From assembly GCF_013009075.1 (NCBI RefSeq), contig NZ_CP053108.1, positions 558,001 to 622,000 of the forward strand: DNA of 64,000 bases. The letters are read 5' to 3'. This DNA comes from Halomonas sp. TA22. GTDB lineage: Bacteria; Pseudomonadota; Gammaproteobacteria; Pseudomonadales; Halomonadaceae. The notes under the pieces are model-generated. The model was not told the origin of the DNA and did no database searches. It saw only the letters and a list, made by a program, of their open reading frames with translations. The translations under genes and the position numbers were made by a program. Shown one piece after another: positions 43,955-52,706 of the stretch (positions within the stretch are counted from its first letter, which is position 1; every line of letters begins with the position of its first letter).

Positions 43955-44518
43955 CTATCCCCTCGCCTGAGATGTAGTGGCTTCCTTGATGTCTTGCGCA
44001 TCGATACCCGCCTCTTCAAGCTCGTGATCGATGAAGCCATGACCGCGCGCGCTTTTCAGCACATCCGGAATACGCAGCAACTCGGCGAGAATGAACAGGG
44101 CGGAAGCGATGGGAATCGCCGACTGGGTCACCTGCATTGAGATCGCGGGAATGCTGACCATGTTGACCCCTTGCAGGATCATCATGACCTGGAAGCTGGC
44201 ATAGCCCAGGAACACGAAGAAAGCGATGGTAATCGCTTCGGCCAGCAGGGCGACCGGTACCCGCACCGCCGGGGGACACATATTGAGTACGCTCGGGCAG
44301 GTGATATGCGCCCCCTTGGCCGCCGCCAATGCCGCACCGTAATAGGTGAGCCAGGCAAGCAGCACCGCCGCCACTTCGTCGTACCAACTCAAGGGCGAAC
44401 CAATCAGCCGAGACGAAAAGCCGACGATGACCACACCGGCCAGGGCGATGATGTTGACGACAACAATGCTTTCAAGCAGCTTGAAATAGGCACTCTTGAA
44501 CTTGGTATAAGAACTCAT
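43955..44518 (-). CDS. TRAP transporter small permease (DctQ type)
   Basis: A 187-residue protein with four hydrophobic segments and the SWYDEVAAVLLAWLTYYGAA block (about residues 43-62) conserved in DctQ. The C-terminal tail of about 35 polar residues is longer than usual. It links DctM to the binding protein. The gap of 78 bases to dctP is usual for uneven expression within TRAP operons. Confidence 0.9.
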   Translation of the reverse strand: MSSYTKFKSAYFKLLESIVVVNIIALAGVVIVGFSSRLIGSPLSWYDEVAAVLLAWLTYYGAALAAAKGAHITCPSVLNMCPPAVRVPVALLAEAITIAFFVFLGYASFQVMMILQGVNMVSIPAISMQVTQSAIPIASALFILAELLRIPDVLKSARGHGFIDHELEEAGIDAQDIKEATTSQARG

Positions 44519-44596
44519 CGAGACCTCCAGAGAGAGTGAGGGAGCACATCACCGTCGCTATCGCGATGACGTGCACCGTCGCGTTGATGGTACGGC

Positions 44597-45577
44597 TTAC
44601 TCTCTGAGTGCAATGACGGCGTCGAGCAGCGTCTGACCGCCATCCACCTCACTGGAAAACTTCTCGTAAATGGGCGTAGAGGCTTCGAAGAAGGCTTCGA
44701 AGTCCACCTCGTTGACTTGCATGCCGGCTTCGCGCATCTGCTCGAGAGTCTCCTCATCGAGCCGCTGACCCTGCTCGAGAACGAAGTCCTCAAGCTCAAG
44801 TGCCACCTCCTCGAGCACTTCGCGAACCTCTTCCGGCAAGCGGTTCCAACTCGCCCCCGCAATCAGGTAAGCCGGCGTATAGACGTGGTTGGAGATCGAC
44901 AGATACTCCTGCACTTCATGAAAGCGTGATGAGAAGGTCTGGATGAGTGGGTTCTCCTGGCCATCCATCGCGCCGGTCTGGAGGGCGACGAAGACCTCCG
45001 ATAGCGCCATGGGGGAAGGGGCCGCGCCATAGCTGCGGAACATCTCGATCCGCCACACGCCGCTAGGCGTGCGCAACTTGATCCCGCGAAGATCCTCGGG
45101 CGTATTGATGGGGCGGCGATTGTTGGTGATCTGCCGGAACCCGTTCTCCCAAACGCCGAGGATCCTGAAACCGCGCTGCTGGGCAGCTTCATAGAGGTCT
45201 TCGCGAACCACTTCGTCACGCACCCGCTTCATGTGCTCTCGATCAGCGATCAGATAGGGCATCTCGAATAGCGCGAATTTTTCCGACTCGGAACTCATGA
45301 TGGTGGAAGGAATCGAGAGGTCCAGGCTACCCAAGCGCAGGCGTGTCATCATCGACTCGTCGCCCCCCAGCTGGCTATTGCCGTAGATATTGACCTCTGC
45401 CACCCCCTCCAGACGCTCATTGGCGAGCTCGGCGAATCGATTGGCGCTGATCTCAAACAGCGAGCCTGGCCCGCCCACATGGCCAAGTCTCACTTCGATC
45501 TCGTTGGCAGTGGCATTGCCCGCCTGCACTCCACACATCAGTACGGTTGCGGCGAGAGCTGTTCTCAGGAATTTCAT
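44597..45577 (-). CDS. TRAP transporter solute-binding protein (DctP type)
   Basis: A 326-residue DctP-family protein with a signal peptide to about residue 24 (AGNATA). The carboxylate-binding Arg in the LRGIKLRTPSG segment (about residues 148-158) and the GAMDGQENP motif (about 188-196) are present, so the ligand is probably an organic acid. Start 45577 follows GGAG and gives a clean signal peptide; an ATG four codons upstream is less likely. It is the first gene of the leftward operon and is preceded by GAATTC-type palindromes. Confidence 0.9.
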   Translation of the reverse strand: MKFLRTALAATVLMCGVQAGNATANEIEVRLGHVGGPGSLFEISANRFAELANERLEGVAEVNIYGNSQLGGDESMMTRLRLGSLDLSIPSTIMSSESEKFALFEMPYLIADREHMKRVRDEVVREDLYEAAQQRGFRILGVWENGFRQITNNRRPINTPEDLRGIKLRTPSGVWRIEMFRSYGAAPSPMALSEVFVALQTGAMDGQENPLIQTFSSRFHEVQEYLSISNHVYTPAYLIAGASWNRLPEEVREVLEEVALELEDFVLEQGQRLDEETLEQMREAGMQVNEVDFEAFFEASTPIYEKFSSEVDGGQTLLDAVIALRE

Positions 45578-45735
45578 CGTGCGCTCCACTATCGGTTTGT
45601 TGTTATCTCGGTGTCGTCACCGGAGGGACGTCCCGCGTCGGCATGCTCCAGCGTGGACGGCAGCCAGGTACGGCTGACTACCAGGCAAGACCCAGGGCAG
45701 CATATTGGCGATGATCACCACCCAGCCAGATCTCT

Positions 45736-45760
45736 AGAATTCAATTTGAATTCAAAATAC
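45736..45760. promoter_or_regulatory. Double GAATTC palindrome before the TRAP operon
   Basis: GAATTC at 45737-45742 and at 45748-45753, 11 bases apart (about one helical turn). The second sits in AATTTGAATTCAAAATA. Same type as the elements at 40626-40643 and 46446-46462. Confidence 0.55.
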
Positions 45761-45861
45761 AAAATTAGGTACTCAACTTTAGTCGCGGCGATTTATCCAA
45801 ATCACACCAGGCGTTTGGAATCAATGAGTTAAGGTATAAAGAGAGCGATAGCGCAGCGTGC

Positions 45862-45885
45862 CCGGCCGATATTCGGCCGGGCACG
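45862..45885 (-). terminator. Short GC-rich stem after the GlcG-like gene
   Basis: GCCCGGCCGATATTCGGCCGGGC forms a near-perfect palindromic stem just downstream of the leftward GlcG-like gene. A terminator role is likely from position; the U-tract is poor. Confidence 0.55.
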
Positions 45886-45910
45886 AGATGGAAAGGTTGG
45901 CTGACGTTCG

Positions 45911-46369
45911 CTATATGGGTTCGCGTCCCCAGCCAAGACCGGCAGCTTCGATGCCAGCAATGGCAGCACTTTCATCCTCGGCGGAGGAGGCACCACTGAT
46001 GCCTACGGCCCCTATCACCTGCTTGCTGGCATCGAGTATGAGCACCCCACCGGCCACGGGAATGTAGCGGCCGCCGGAGGCGGCGGCAACGCTTGCGAGA
46101 AACGCCGGACGCTCGGCGTTTCGCTCGCCGAGGACACCGCTCGACACGCCATTTCCCAACGCGGCGAACGCCTTCCCCTCGGCCACCGGATAGCGCAGTG
46201 GCGCGCAGCCATCCTCGCGCTCGGCAGCGATAGTGTGTCCGCCGCCGTCCAGCACTATCGCGGTGAGAGGGTCCAGTGAGGCCTCTCGGGCAGTCCTGAA
46301 CACTTCATCGATGATCTTGCGCGCCTGTGCACGCTTCAGCTGAACGCTACAACGGTAGACTTTTCCCAT
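45911..46369 (-). CDS. GlcG/HbpS-like heme-degrading-fold protein
   Basis: A 152-residue protein of the GlcG/HbpS family (DUF336/Haem_degrading). Family elements are AIVLDGGGH, a C-terminal GG(V/I)LILDASKQVIGAVGISG and a polar tail. It is a second, more divergent copy of the type found at 52191-52592. In Glc and many catabolic operons its role is unresolved. ATG 46369 follows GGAG; the frame extends further upstream without a ribosome site. It diverges from the GntR gene and shares its promoter region. Confidence 0.87.
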   Translation of the reverse strand: MGKVYRCSVQLKRAQARKIIDEVFRTAREASLDPLTAIVLDGGGHTIAAEREDGCAPLRYPVAEGKAFAALGNGVSSGVLGERNAERPAFLASVAAASGGRYIPVAGGVLILDASKQVIGAVGISGASSAEDESAAIAGIEAAGLGWGREPI

Positions 46370-46445
46370 GGTCGGCTCCTGATTGTCATTGTTTTGCCTT
46401 GCCCATACGGCGGTCATGGCTGGTATGGTCAGCCATGCTTGAGCG

Positions 46446-46462
46446 TATTTTGAATTCATAAT
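46446..46462. promoter_or_regulatory. GAATTC-centred palindrome in the GlcG-like/GntR promoter region
   Basis: TATTTTGAATTCATAAT between the divergent GlcG-like and GntR genes. It shares the TTGAATTCA core with two other intergenic elements of this cluster, suggesting autoregulation by the GntR protein. Confidence 0.55.
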
Positions 46463-46570
46463 AACTTTTACACAGTGGTGCCAATGCGGCAACAATCGAC
46501 CAAGCGATTCGGATTCGGGTAGCGATGCATAAGGTATCGAGCCGGGATACCTCGTAACGGGATTCAATCT

Positions 46571-47254
46571 ATGAGCAAGATCCAGCAACGCAATCTTTAT
46601 CGGGAAGTGGCTGACCGTATCCGAGACCTGATCGAATGTGGCGAGTTGCGTCCGGCTGAGCGCATCTCGGAAAAGAAGCTATGCGAGAGTTTTGGTGTCT
46701 CACGGACCCCGCTCAGGGAGGCCTTGAAGGTGCTGGCCTCCGAAGGGCTGGTGGAGCTGCTGCCCAATCGCGGCGCGCGAGTCATGCAGCTGACCATGAA
46801 GCAGGTCAAGGATACCTATGACCTGATGGGCGCCCTGGAGGGGCTGTCGGGAGAGCTCGCCTGCCAGTTCATCAGCGATACCGAAATCAACGCCATCTGC
46901 GATCTGCACGATAGGATGCTCGAGCATTATCGCCAAAGGCAGCTCTCCGACTACTTCAGGGTCAACCAGCAGATTCACGAGCGTATTCTGGCCGCCTCGA
47001 ACAACGAAGTGCTCCAGGAGATGTACAACAATCTCAGCCAGCGGGTGAAGCGGGTGCGTTACTCAAAGAAGATGACCGATAGTTTCTGGCGCAAGGCAGT
47101 CAACGATCATGAGAAGATGATCGTCGCTCTCAAGGCCCGGGATGGCGCGCAACTCGGGCAGATCCTGCGCGAACACCTGTGCAACAAGCTCGAGGTCGCC
47201 TCCCTGTCAGGCGTCATCATGGACGAGAGCACCGCCAACGCCGTCAATTCCTAG
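46571..47254 (+). CDS. GntR-family regulator with FCD effector domain
   Basis: A 227-residue regulator. The winged helix spans about residues 8-74 (ISEKKLCESFGVSRTPLREAL) and the FCD ligand-binding domain about 80-212, with His/Asp positions typical of metal-assisted carboxylate binding. FCD-GntR proteins usually repress catabolic genes and respond to organic acids. Position and the three GAATTC elements suggest it controls the TRAP/CoA-transferase operon, the GlcG-like gene and itself. Confidence 0.88.
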   Translation: MSKIQQRNLYREVADRIRDLIECGELRPAERISEKKLCESFGVSRTPLREALKVLASEGLVELLPNRGARVMQLTMKQVKDTYDLMGALEGLSGELACQFISDTEINAICDLHDRMLEHYRQRQLSDYFRVNQQIHERILAASNNEVLQEMYNNLSQRVKRVRYSKKMTDSFWRKAVNDHEKMIVALKARDGAQLGQILREHLCNKLEVASLSGVIMDESTANAVNS

Positions 47255-47276
47255 CCGCCTTCCTGGCGCGTCAGCC

Positions 47277-48053
47277 CTACTCCCAAGCCTCCAGCCGCAT
47301 CGACGAACGTTCCAGGCGCTGATCCTCGGCTTCGATCTCGCGCAGGTTGTCGCCGATGCTGGAGAGATGCTCCAGGGCCACCCGCCTGGCAAGCTCCGGC
47401 TTGCCCTGCACGACGGCATTGTGCAGCCGGGCATGTTGGCGGTTGATCATGTCGCGGGGCTTTGGACGGTGATAGAGATTTTTCACCGAGGCGAACACCG
47501 AACTCAACAGCAGGTCGGTGAGACTCTGCAGGGTGTGGACCAGCACCGGATTATGGGAAGCCTGGCAGATCGCCAGATGGAAGGCGTGATCGAGCCTGGC
47601 CAGATGCTCGACCTCGATAGGCTCGGCATTGTCGATATAGTCGGCCATCTCCTTGAAGCGGCGGGTGATCAGTACCCTGTCGGCGGGCGTGCCGCGGCTC
47701 GCCGCCAGCCGCGCGGACTCTCCCTCCAGCAAGGCACGCACCTCGAGCAGATCGTAGAGAGTGCGCGGGTGATCGCGAAACAGGTGCATCAGCGGGCTAT
47801 CGTCGCGGGCCGGCAGCAGTTGGGCGACTCGCGACCCCTTGCCATGCAGCGTCTCGAGAATCCCCCTGCCGCGCAGCACACGCAGGCCCTCACGCAACGA
47901 AGAGCGCGACACGCCCAACCGCTCGCACAGCCGGCGTTCGGAAGGCAGCAGCTGCCCAGGTGGAAACACGCCATCCAGAATCAGGCGTTCGAGCTTTGCC
48001 GCCACTGCGTCGGGCATGCGCACGCCCACCGCTTCCTGACCTGCTGCCGACAT
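47277..48053 (-). CDS. glcC: GntR/FCD regulator of the glycolate operon (GlcC-like)
   Basis: A 258-residue FCD-GntR protein. The winged helix is at about residues 10-75 (LPSERRLCERLGVSRSSLREGL) and the FCD domain follows to about 235. It diverges from glcDEFG, as GlcC does in other bacteria, and a TGGTCAGACCA palindrome lies between. It is probably the glycolate-responsive regulator; LldR-type lactate regulation is an alternative. AAGGAGGGG precedes ATG 48053. Confidence 0.85.
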   Translation of the reverse strand: MSAAGQEAVGVRMPDAVAAKLERLILDGVFPPGQLLPSERRLCERLGVSRSSLREGLRVLRGRGILETLHGKGSRVAQLLPARDDSPLMHLFRDHPRTLYDLLEVRALLEGESARLAASRGTPADRVLITRRFKEMADYIDNAEPIEVEHLARLDHAFHLAICQASHNPVLVHTLQSLTDLLLSSVFASVKNLYHRPKPRDMINRQHARLHNAVVQGKPELARRVALEHLSSIGDNLREIEAEDQRLERSSMRLEAWE

Positions 48054-48114
48054 GACCCCTCCTTCGCTGACGTTGCCTCGTAGTTCAGGCACTTCGCCAC
48101 CTTATACCAAAGTC

Positions 48115-48125
48115 TGGTCAGACCA
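48115..48125. promoter_or_regulatory. TGGTCAGACCA operator between glcC and glcD
   Basis: A perfect 11-base palindrome of the TGGT-N3-ACCA form used by LldR/PdhR/GlcC-type regulators, in the 177-base divergent region. The lldP promoter carries TGGTAATACCA at 33780-33790. Confidence 0.6.
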
Positions 48126-48230
48126 CTACACCACAGGCTGGACTTTGCCCGGCTTAGCTCACAGATTAGCGAGCAAGGTCCCGTCATGAGGACCCTGCGA
48201 CCTACCGTGCCCGGATACTTGGGAGTCAGC

Positions 48231-49730
48231 ATGAATATCCTCTACGACGCGACGCTCGACGGCGAGTTGCCGCACAACGACAAGGCCGACGTGCTGGCAA
48301 GACTCAGCCAGGCCGTGCCGGACATGACCCTGCTGCACCGCGAGGAGGACCTGCGCCCCTTCGAGTGCGATGGCCTGTCGGTCTATCGCGTGCTGCCCAT
48401 GCTGGTGGCGCTGCCCGACAAGCTCGAGCAGGTCGAGGCGCTGCTCAGAACCTGCCACGAACTCGGCGTACCGGTGGTTACCCGCGGTGCCGGCACCGGG
48501 CTCTCCGGCGGTGCGCTGCCGCTCGAGCAGGGCGTACTGCTGGTGATGTCACGCTTCAAGCAAATCATCGAAGTGGACCCTGACGCGCGCGTGGCACGAG
48601 TGCAGCCTGGCGTGCGCAACCTGGCGATTTCTGAAGCCGCCGCGCCGTACGGCCTCTACTACGCTCCGGATCCCTCATCGCAGATCGCCTGCTCGATCGG
48701 TGGCAACGTCGCCGAGAACGCCGGCGGCGTGCACTGCCTGAAGTACGGCCTCACCGTGCACAACGTGCTCAAGATCGAGGTGATGACCATCGAGGGCGAG
48801 CGCATGACGCTTGGCAGCGAGGCCTTCGATGCCCCCGGCTTCGACCTGCTGGCACTGTTCAACGGCTCCGAAGGCATGCTCGGCGTGATCACCGAGATCA
48901 CCGTCAAGCTGCTGCCCAAGCCGGAGTCCGCCAAGGTGCTGATGGCGAGCTTCGACGATGTCGAGAAGGCTGGCCGAGCGGTGGGCGACATCATCGCCGC
49001 CGGCATCGTTCCCGGGGGCCTGGAGATGATGGACAAGCTGGCCATCAAGGCCGCCGAGGATTTCGTGCGTGCCGGCTATCCGGTGGAGGCCGAGGCGATC
49101 CTGCTGTGCGAGCTTGACGGCGTCGAGGCCGACGTCGTCGAGGATTGCGCCAAGGTGCGCCGCGTGCTCGAGAATGCCGGCGCCACCGAGATCAGCCAGG
49201 CCCGCGATGATACCGAGCGCGCCAGGTTCTGGGCCGGACGCAAGGCAGCCTTCCCCGCCGTGGGCCGCATGTCGCCGGACTACTACTGCATGGATGGCAC
49301 CATTCCACGACGCGAACTGCCGCGGGTGCTCAAGGGCATCGCCGCACTTTCAGCGGAGTCCGGGCTGCCGGTCGCCAATGTTTTTCATGCCGGCGATGGC
49401 AACATGCATCCGCTGATCCTGTTCGATGCCAACAAGCCCGGTGAGCTGGAGTTGGCCGAGGAGGTCGGCGGCAAGATACTCGAGCTGTGCGTCGAGGCCG
49501 GCGGCAGCATCACCGGCGAGCATGGCGTAGGCCGCGAGAAGATCAACCAGATGTGCGCCCAGTTCCAGCCCGACGAGCTCACCACCTTCCATGCCGTCAA
49601 GGCGGCGTTCGATCCGCATCGGCTGCTCAACCCGGGCAAGAACATCCCGACCCTGCAGCGCTGTGCCGAATTCGGCGCCATGCACGTGCACAACAACGAA
49701 CTGCCGTTTGCAGAATTGCCGCGTTTCTAA
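48231..49730 (+). CDS. glcD: Glycolate oxidase subunit GlcD
   Basis: A 499-residue FAD-linked subunit. The PCMH FAD-binding domain (about residues 45-230, with TRGAGTGLSGGALP) and an FAD-oxidase C-terminal domain (HAGDGNMHPLILFD and ITGEHGVGREK) are clear. With GlcE and GlcF it oxidises glycolate (and D-lactate) to glyoxylate and feeds electrons to the quinone pool. Start 48231 follows GGGAG; a frame beginning at 48186 lacks homology. Confidence 0.95.
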   Translation: MNILYDATLDGELPHNDKADVLARLSQAVPDMTLLHREEDLRPFECDGLSVYRVLPMLVALPDKLEQVEALLRTCHELGVPVVTRGAGTGLSGGALPLEQGVLLVMSRFKQIIEVDPDARVARVQPGVRNLAISEAAAPYGLYYAPDPSSQIACSIGGNVAENAGGVHCLKYGLTVHNVLKIEVMTIEGERMTLGSEAFDAPGFDLLALFNGSEGMLGVITEITVKLLPKPESAKVLMASFDDVEKAGRAVGDIIAAGIVPGGLEMMDKLAIKAAEDFVRAGYPVEAEAILLCELDGVEADVVEDCAKVRRVLENAGATEISQARDDTERARFWAGRKAAFPAVGRMSPDYYCMDGTIPRRELPRVLKGIAALSAESGLPVANVFHAGDGNMHPLILFDANKPGELELAEEVGGKILELCVEAGGSITGEHGVGREKINQMCAQFQPDELTTFHAVKAAFDPHRLLNPGKNIPTLQRCAEFGAMHVHNNELPFAELPRF

Positions 49731-49773
49731 TGCAGAGTGTTGCCGCGTTTCTGAGCGCGTTGGAGAACCAGTC

Positions 49774-50916
49774 ATGCAGCATGAACAGGACCACTACCCG
49801 ACCCACGCCGAACGCAGTGCGGGTCACGACGGAAGCCTCGACCAGGATAGCGCCGAGGCGCTCTGTGAGCGTGTTCGTCAGGCCAATGGCGACCGGACCC
49901 CGCTGCGCATCGTCGGCGGCGATACCAAGGCATTCTACGGCCGCGCCGTGAAGGGTGAAGCGCTCTCGACATGTGAGCATCGCGGTATCGTGCATTACGA
50001 CCCAGTGGAGCTGATCGTCTCGGCACGAGCAGGCACGCCGCTTGCCGAGCTGGAAGCCGTGCTCGACACCCAGGGCCAGCGGCTGGCCTTCGAGCCACCC
50101 CACTTCGGCGAAGGTGCCACCGTCGGCGGCACCATCGCCACCGGACTCTCCGGTCCGCGTCGTCCGTGGGCCGGCAGCGCGCGCGATTTCGTGCTCGGCA
50201 CGCGGATGATCACCCATGAGGGCAAGCTGCTACGCTTCGGCGGTGAGGTGATGAAAAACGTCGCCGGCTACGACTTGTCGCGGCTGATGGCCGGCGCCCA
50301 GGGCACGCTTGGCGTGATCGCCGAGGTCTCGCTCAAGGTGCTGCCCAAGCCGGCGGCAACCCACAGCCTGCGCCTCGAGATGCCACTCGACAGTGCTCTT
50401 ACCCGCCTTGCCGAATGGGGGCGCCAGCCACTGCCGCTCTCTGCGGTGGCCTATGTCGAAGGTGCCCTCTACCTGCGCCTGGAGGGGGGCAACAGCTCGG
50501 TGGCGGCAAGCCGCGAGCGACTGGGCGGCGAGGGAGTGGAGGCACGCTTCTGGGAGGAACTGCGCGAGCACCGCCTGGCATTCTTTTCGCCACAGGATGA
50601 CCGCCCGCTATGGCGGCTGTCGCTACCCAATCACGTGGCCACCATTGCACTACCCGACATGCAGCAAGATGACGTGCTCTACGACTGGGCCGGCGCCCAG
50701 CGCTGGGTGAGAAGTGCGGCCACCGCCGAAACCATTCGCAACGCCGCCGCCAAGGTCGGCGGCCATGCCACCTGTTACCGCAGCCAGCGGAACGCAGACG
50801 CCATCGAGCCGTTCACGCCGCTTGCGCCGGTGGTTGCCAAGTATCACCGCAACCTCAAGGCCGAACTCGACCCCAACGGGATCTTCAACCCTGGCCGGCT
50901 CTACGCGGCATTGTGA
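49774..50916 (+). CDS. glcE: Glycolate oxidase subunit GlcE
   Basis: A 380-residue FAD-binding subunit with the PCMH domain (RIVGGDTKAFYGR near residues 45-57; GATVGGTIATGLSGPRRPW near residues 112-130). It ends FNPGRLYAAL as in the family. TTGGAG precedes ATG 49774, 43 bases after glcD. The first 30 residues are longer and more polar than in many GlcE proteins. Confidence 0.94.
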   Translation: MQHEQDHYPTHAERSAGHDGSLDQDSAEALCERVRQANGDRTPLRIVGGDTKAFYGRAVKGEALSTCEHRGIVHYDPVELIVSARAGTPLAELEAVLDTQGQRLAFEPPHFGEGATVGGTIATGLSGPRRPWAGSARDFVLGTRMITHEGKLLRFGGEVMKNVAGYDLSRLMAGAQGTLGVIAEVSLKVLPKPAATHSLRLEMPLDSALTRLAEWGRQPLPLSAVAYVEGALYLRLEGGNSSVAASRERLGGEGVEARFWEELREHRLAFFSPQDDRPLWRLSLPNHVATIALPDMQQDDVLYDWAGAQRWVRSAATAETIRNAAAKVGGHATCYRSQRNADAIEPFTPLAPVVAKYHRNLKAELDPNGIFNPGRLYAAL

Positions 50917-50937
50917 GACATAGCGGGGAGAGTTGAA

Positions 50938-52194
50938 ATGCAAACACATTTTACCGACGCCGATCTGCAGAAGCCGCATATCCGCGAAGCGGACCGAGTG
51001 CTGCGTTCATGCGTGCACTGCGGGTTCTGCAACGCCACCTGCCCTACCTACCAGCTGCTCGGCGACGAGCGCGATGGGCCGCGTGGACGCATCTACCTGA
51101 TGAAGGAGCTGCTCGAGAGCCGTGACGACGACGACCAGGTGACCGAAGAGACGCGCCTGCACCTGGACCGCTGCCTCACCTGCCGCAACTGCGAGACCAC
51201 CTGCCCCTCCGGCGTCGAGTACCACAAGCTGCTCGATATCGGCCGTGCCGAGATCGAGCGCCGGGTGCCGCGCAATGCACGTGATCGCGCGCTGCGCTAT
51301 GGCCTGCGCAAGGCGCTGGTCGAACCCAAGCGCTTCCAGGCCCTGCTGAGCCTTGGCCAGACGTTCAAGCCGCTGGTGCCGGGGGCTCTCAAGAGCAAGA
51401 TGCCGGGCAAGCCGGTGGATGCCGGCACCCGCCCCGACCACAAGCGCCACACCCGACAGATGTTGATTCTGGAAGGATGCGTTCAACCGGGGCTCTCGCC
51501 CAATACCAACGCCGCCACGGCGCGGGTGCTGGACCGGCTCGGCATCGGTCTGACGCCGATCGCACAAGCGGGCTGCTGCGGCGCCATCGACTTCCACCTC
51601 AACGCCCAAGAGGCGGGCCGTGCCCGCATGCGCGCCAATATCGACGCCTGGTGGCCGCAGGTGGAGAACGGCATCGAGGCGATCGTCCAGACCGCCAGCG
51701 GTTGCGGTGCCTTCATCAAGGAGTATGGCGAGATGCTTGCGGGCGACACGCAGTACGCCGAGAAGGCGGAGCGCATCAGCGCGCTGGCCAAGGATCTGGT
51801 GGAAGTGCTGCGCGCAGAGGATCTCGAGGCACTCAGCGTCGAGGAGACGCGCAAGCTCGCCTTCCACTGCCCCTGTACCCTGCAGCATGCCCAGAAACTT
51901 GGCGGCGCCGTGGAGGGGGTACTGACGAAACTCGGTTTTGCGTTGACACCGGTACGCGATGCGCATCTATGCTGTGGCTCGGCAGGCACCTACTCGATCA
52001 CCCAGCCGGAGCTCTCACGGCAGCTGCGCGACAACAAGCTCGATGCCTTGGAGGCCGGCAAGCCCGATGCCATCGTCACCGCCAATATCGGTTGCCAGAC
52101 GCATCTCGCCGGAGCAGCCAGTACACCCGTAAGACACTGGATCGAGATCGTCGATGACGCTCTCGCCAGCCAATCAATGAGGAGAACTGCATGA
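50938..52194 (+). CDS. glcF: Glycolate oxidase iron-sulfur subunit GlcF
   Basis: A 418-residue Fe-S protein. Two ferredoxin-type motifs are visible: Cys25, 28, 31 and 35 in CVHCGFCNATCP, and CLTCRNCETTCP about 50 residues later. Two CCG-type domains follow (AGCCGAIDFHL; LCCGSAGTYS). It carries electrons from GlcD/E to the membrane. The stop overlaps the glcG start as ATGA. Confidence 0.95.
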   Translation: MQTHFTDADLQKPHIREADRVLRSCVHCGFCNATCPTYQLLGDERDGPRGRIYLMKELLESRDDDDQVTEETRLHLDRCLTCRNCETTCPSGVEYHKLLDIGRAEIERRVPRNARDRALRYGLRKALVEPKRFQALLSLGQTFKPLVPGALKSKMPGKPVDAGTRPDHKRHTRQMLILEGCVQPGLSPNTNAATARVLDRLGIGLTPIAQAGCCGAIDFHLNAQEAGRARMRANIDAWWPQVENGIEAIVQTASGCGAFIKEYGEMLAGDTQYAEKAERISALAKDLVEVLRAEDLEALSVEETRKLAFHCPCTLQHAQKLGGAVEGVLTKLGFALTPVRDAHLCCGSAGTYSITQPELSRQLRDNKLDALEAGKPDAIVTANIGCQTHLAGAASTPVRHWIEIVDDALASQSMRRTA

Positions 52195-52592
52195 AAACCA
52201 AATCCGTCCTGACCCTTGCCGACGTCAACGCCATTCTCGATGCGGCCCAGAAGGAAGCCGAAGCCAACAGCTGGGCAGTGACCATCGCCGTGGCCGACGA
52301 TGGCGGTCATCTGCTCGGCCTGCGGCGTCTCGATGGCGCGGCACCGATGACGCCAAGCGTGGCATCCGAAAAGGCCAGAAGCTCGGCACTGGGCGCCCGC
52401 GAGACCCAGGCCTTCGAGGAGATGATCAACGGCGGACGCAATGCCTTCCTCTCCGCCCCGCTGCAGGGGCTGCTCTCCGGCGGTGTGCCGGTACTGGTCG
52501 ATGGCCAGGTCGCCGGCACCGTGGGCGTCTCCGGCGTCAAGCCCGACCAGGACGTGCAGATCGCCAGGGCGGGTGTCGCCGCCGTCGCCTGA
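52191..52592 (+). CDS. glcG: GlcG family protein of the glycolate operon
   Basis: A 133-residue GlcG/HbpS-type protein (LTLADVNAILDAAQKEAEAN; VADDGGHLLGLRRLDGA; GGVPVLVDGQVAGTVGVSG). It is translationally coupled to glcF. The biochemical role of GlcG is not settled. A second family member sits at 45911-46369. Confidence 0.92.
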   Translation: MKTKSVLTLADVNAILDAAQKEAEANSWAVTIAVADDGGHLLGLRRLDGAAPMTPSVASEKARSSALGARETQAFEEMINGGRNAFLSAPLQGLLSGGVPVLVDGQVAGTVGVSGVKPDQDVQIARAGVAAVA

Positions 52593-52619
52593 GCCGCCCC
52601 TGGCCTGCCAGCAAAAAAA

Positions 52620-52656
52620 CCGGCCGCGGCACTGCATCAAGCAGTGTCGCGGCCGG
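52620..52656. terminator. Bidirectional terminator after glcG
   Basis: CCGGCCGCGGCACTGC, loop ATCAA, then GCAGTGTCGCGGCCGG (one G-U pair). A run of seven A before it gives the minus-strand U-tract for the BCCT gene. Confidence 0.85.
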
Positions 52657-52706
52657 CTTCCCTTAGCAGCTACTCACATGGACTTGGCTGTCCCAATCGG
52701 CCCCGT

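Larger units (their letters stand above)
45578..45910. other. Intergenic region upstream of the TRAP operon
   Basis: A 333-base gap without a gene. The AT-rich central part (45735-45780) holds two overlapping GAATTC palindromes and is the likely promoter-operator. No terminator hairpin for the GlcG-like gene stands out apart from CGGCCGATATTCGGCCG at about 45862-45878, which could form a short stem. Confidence 0.55.
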
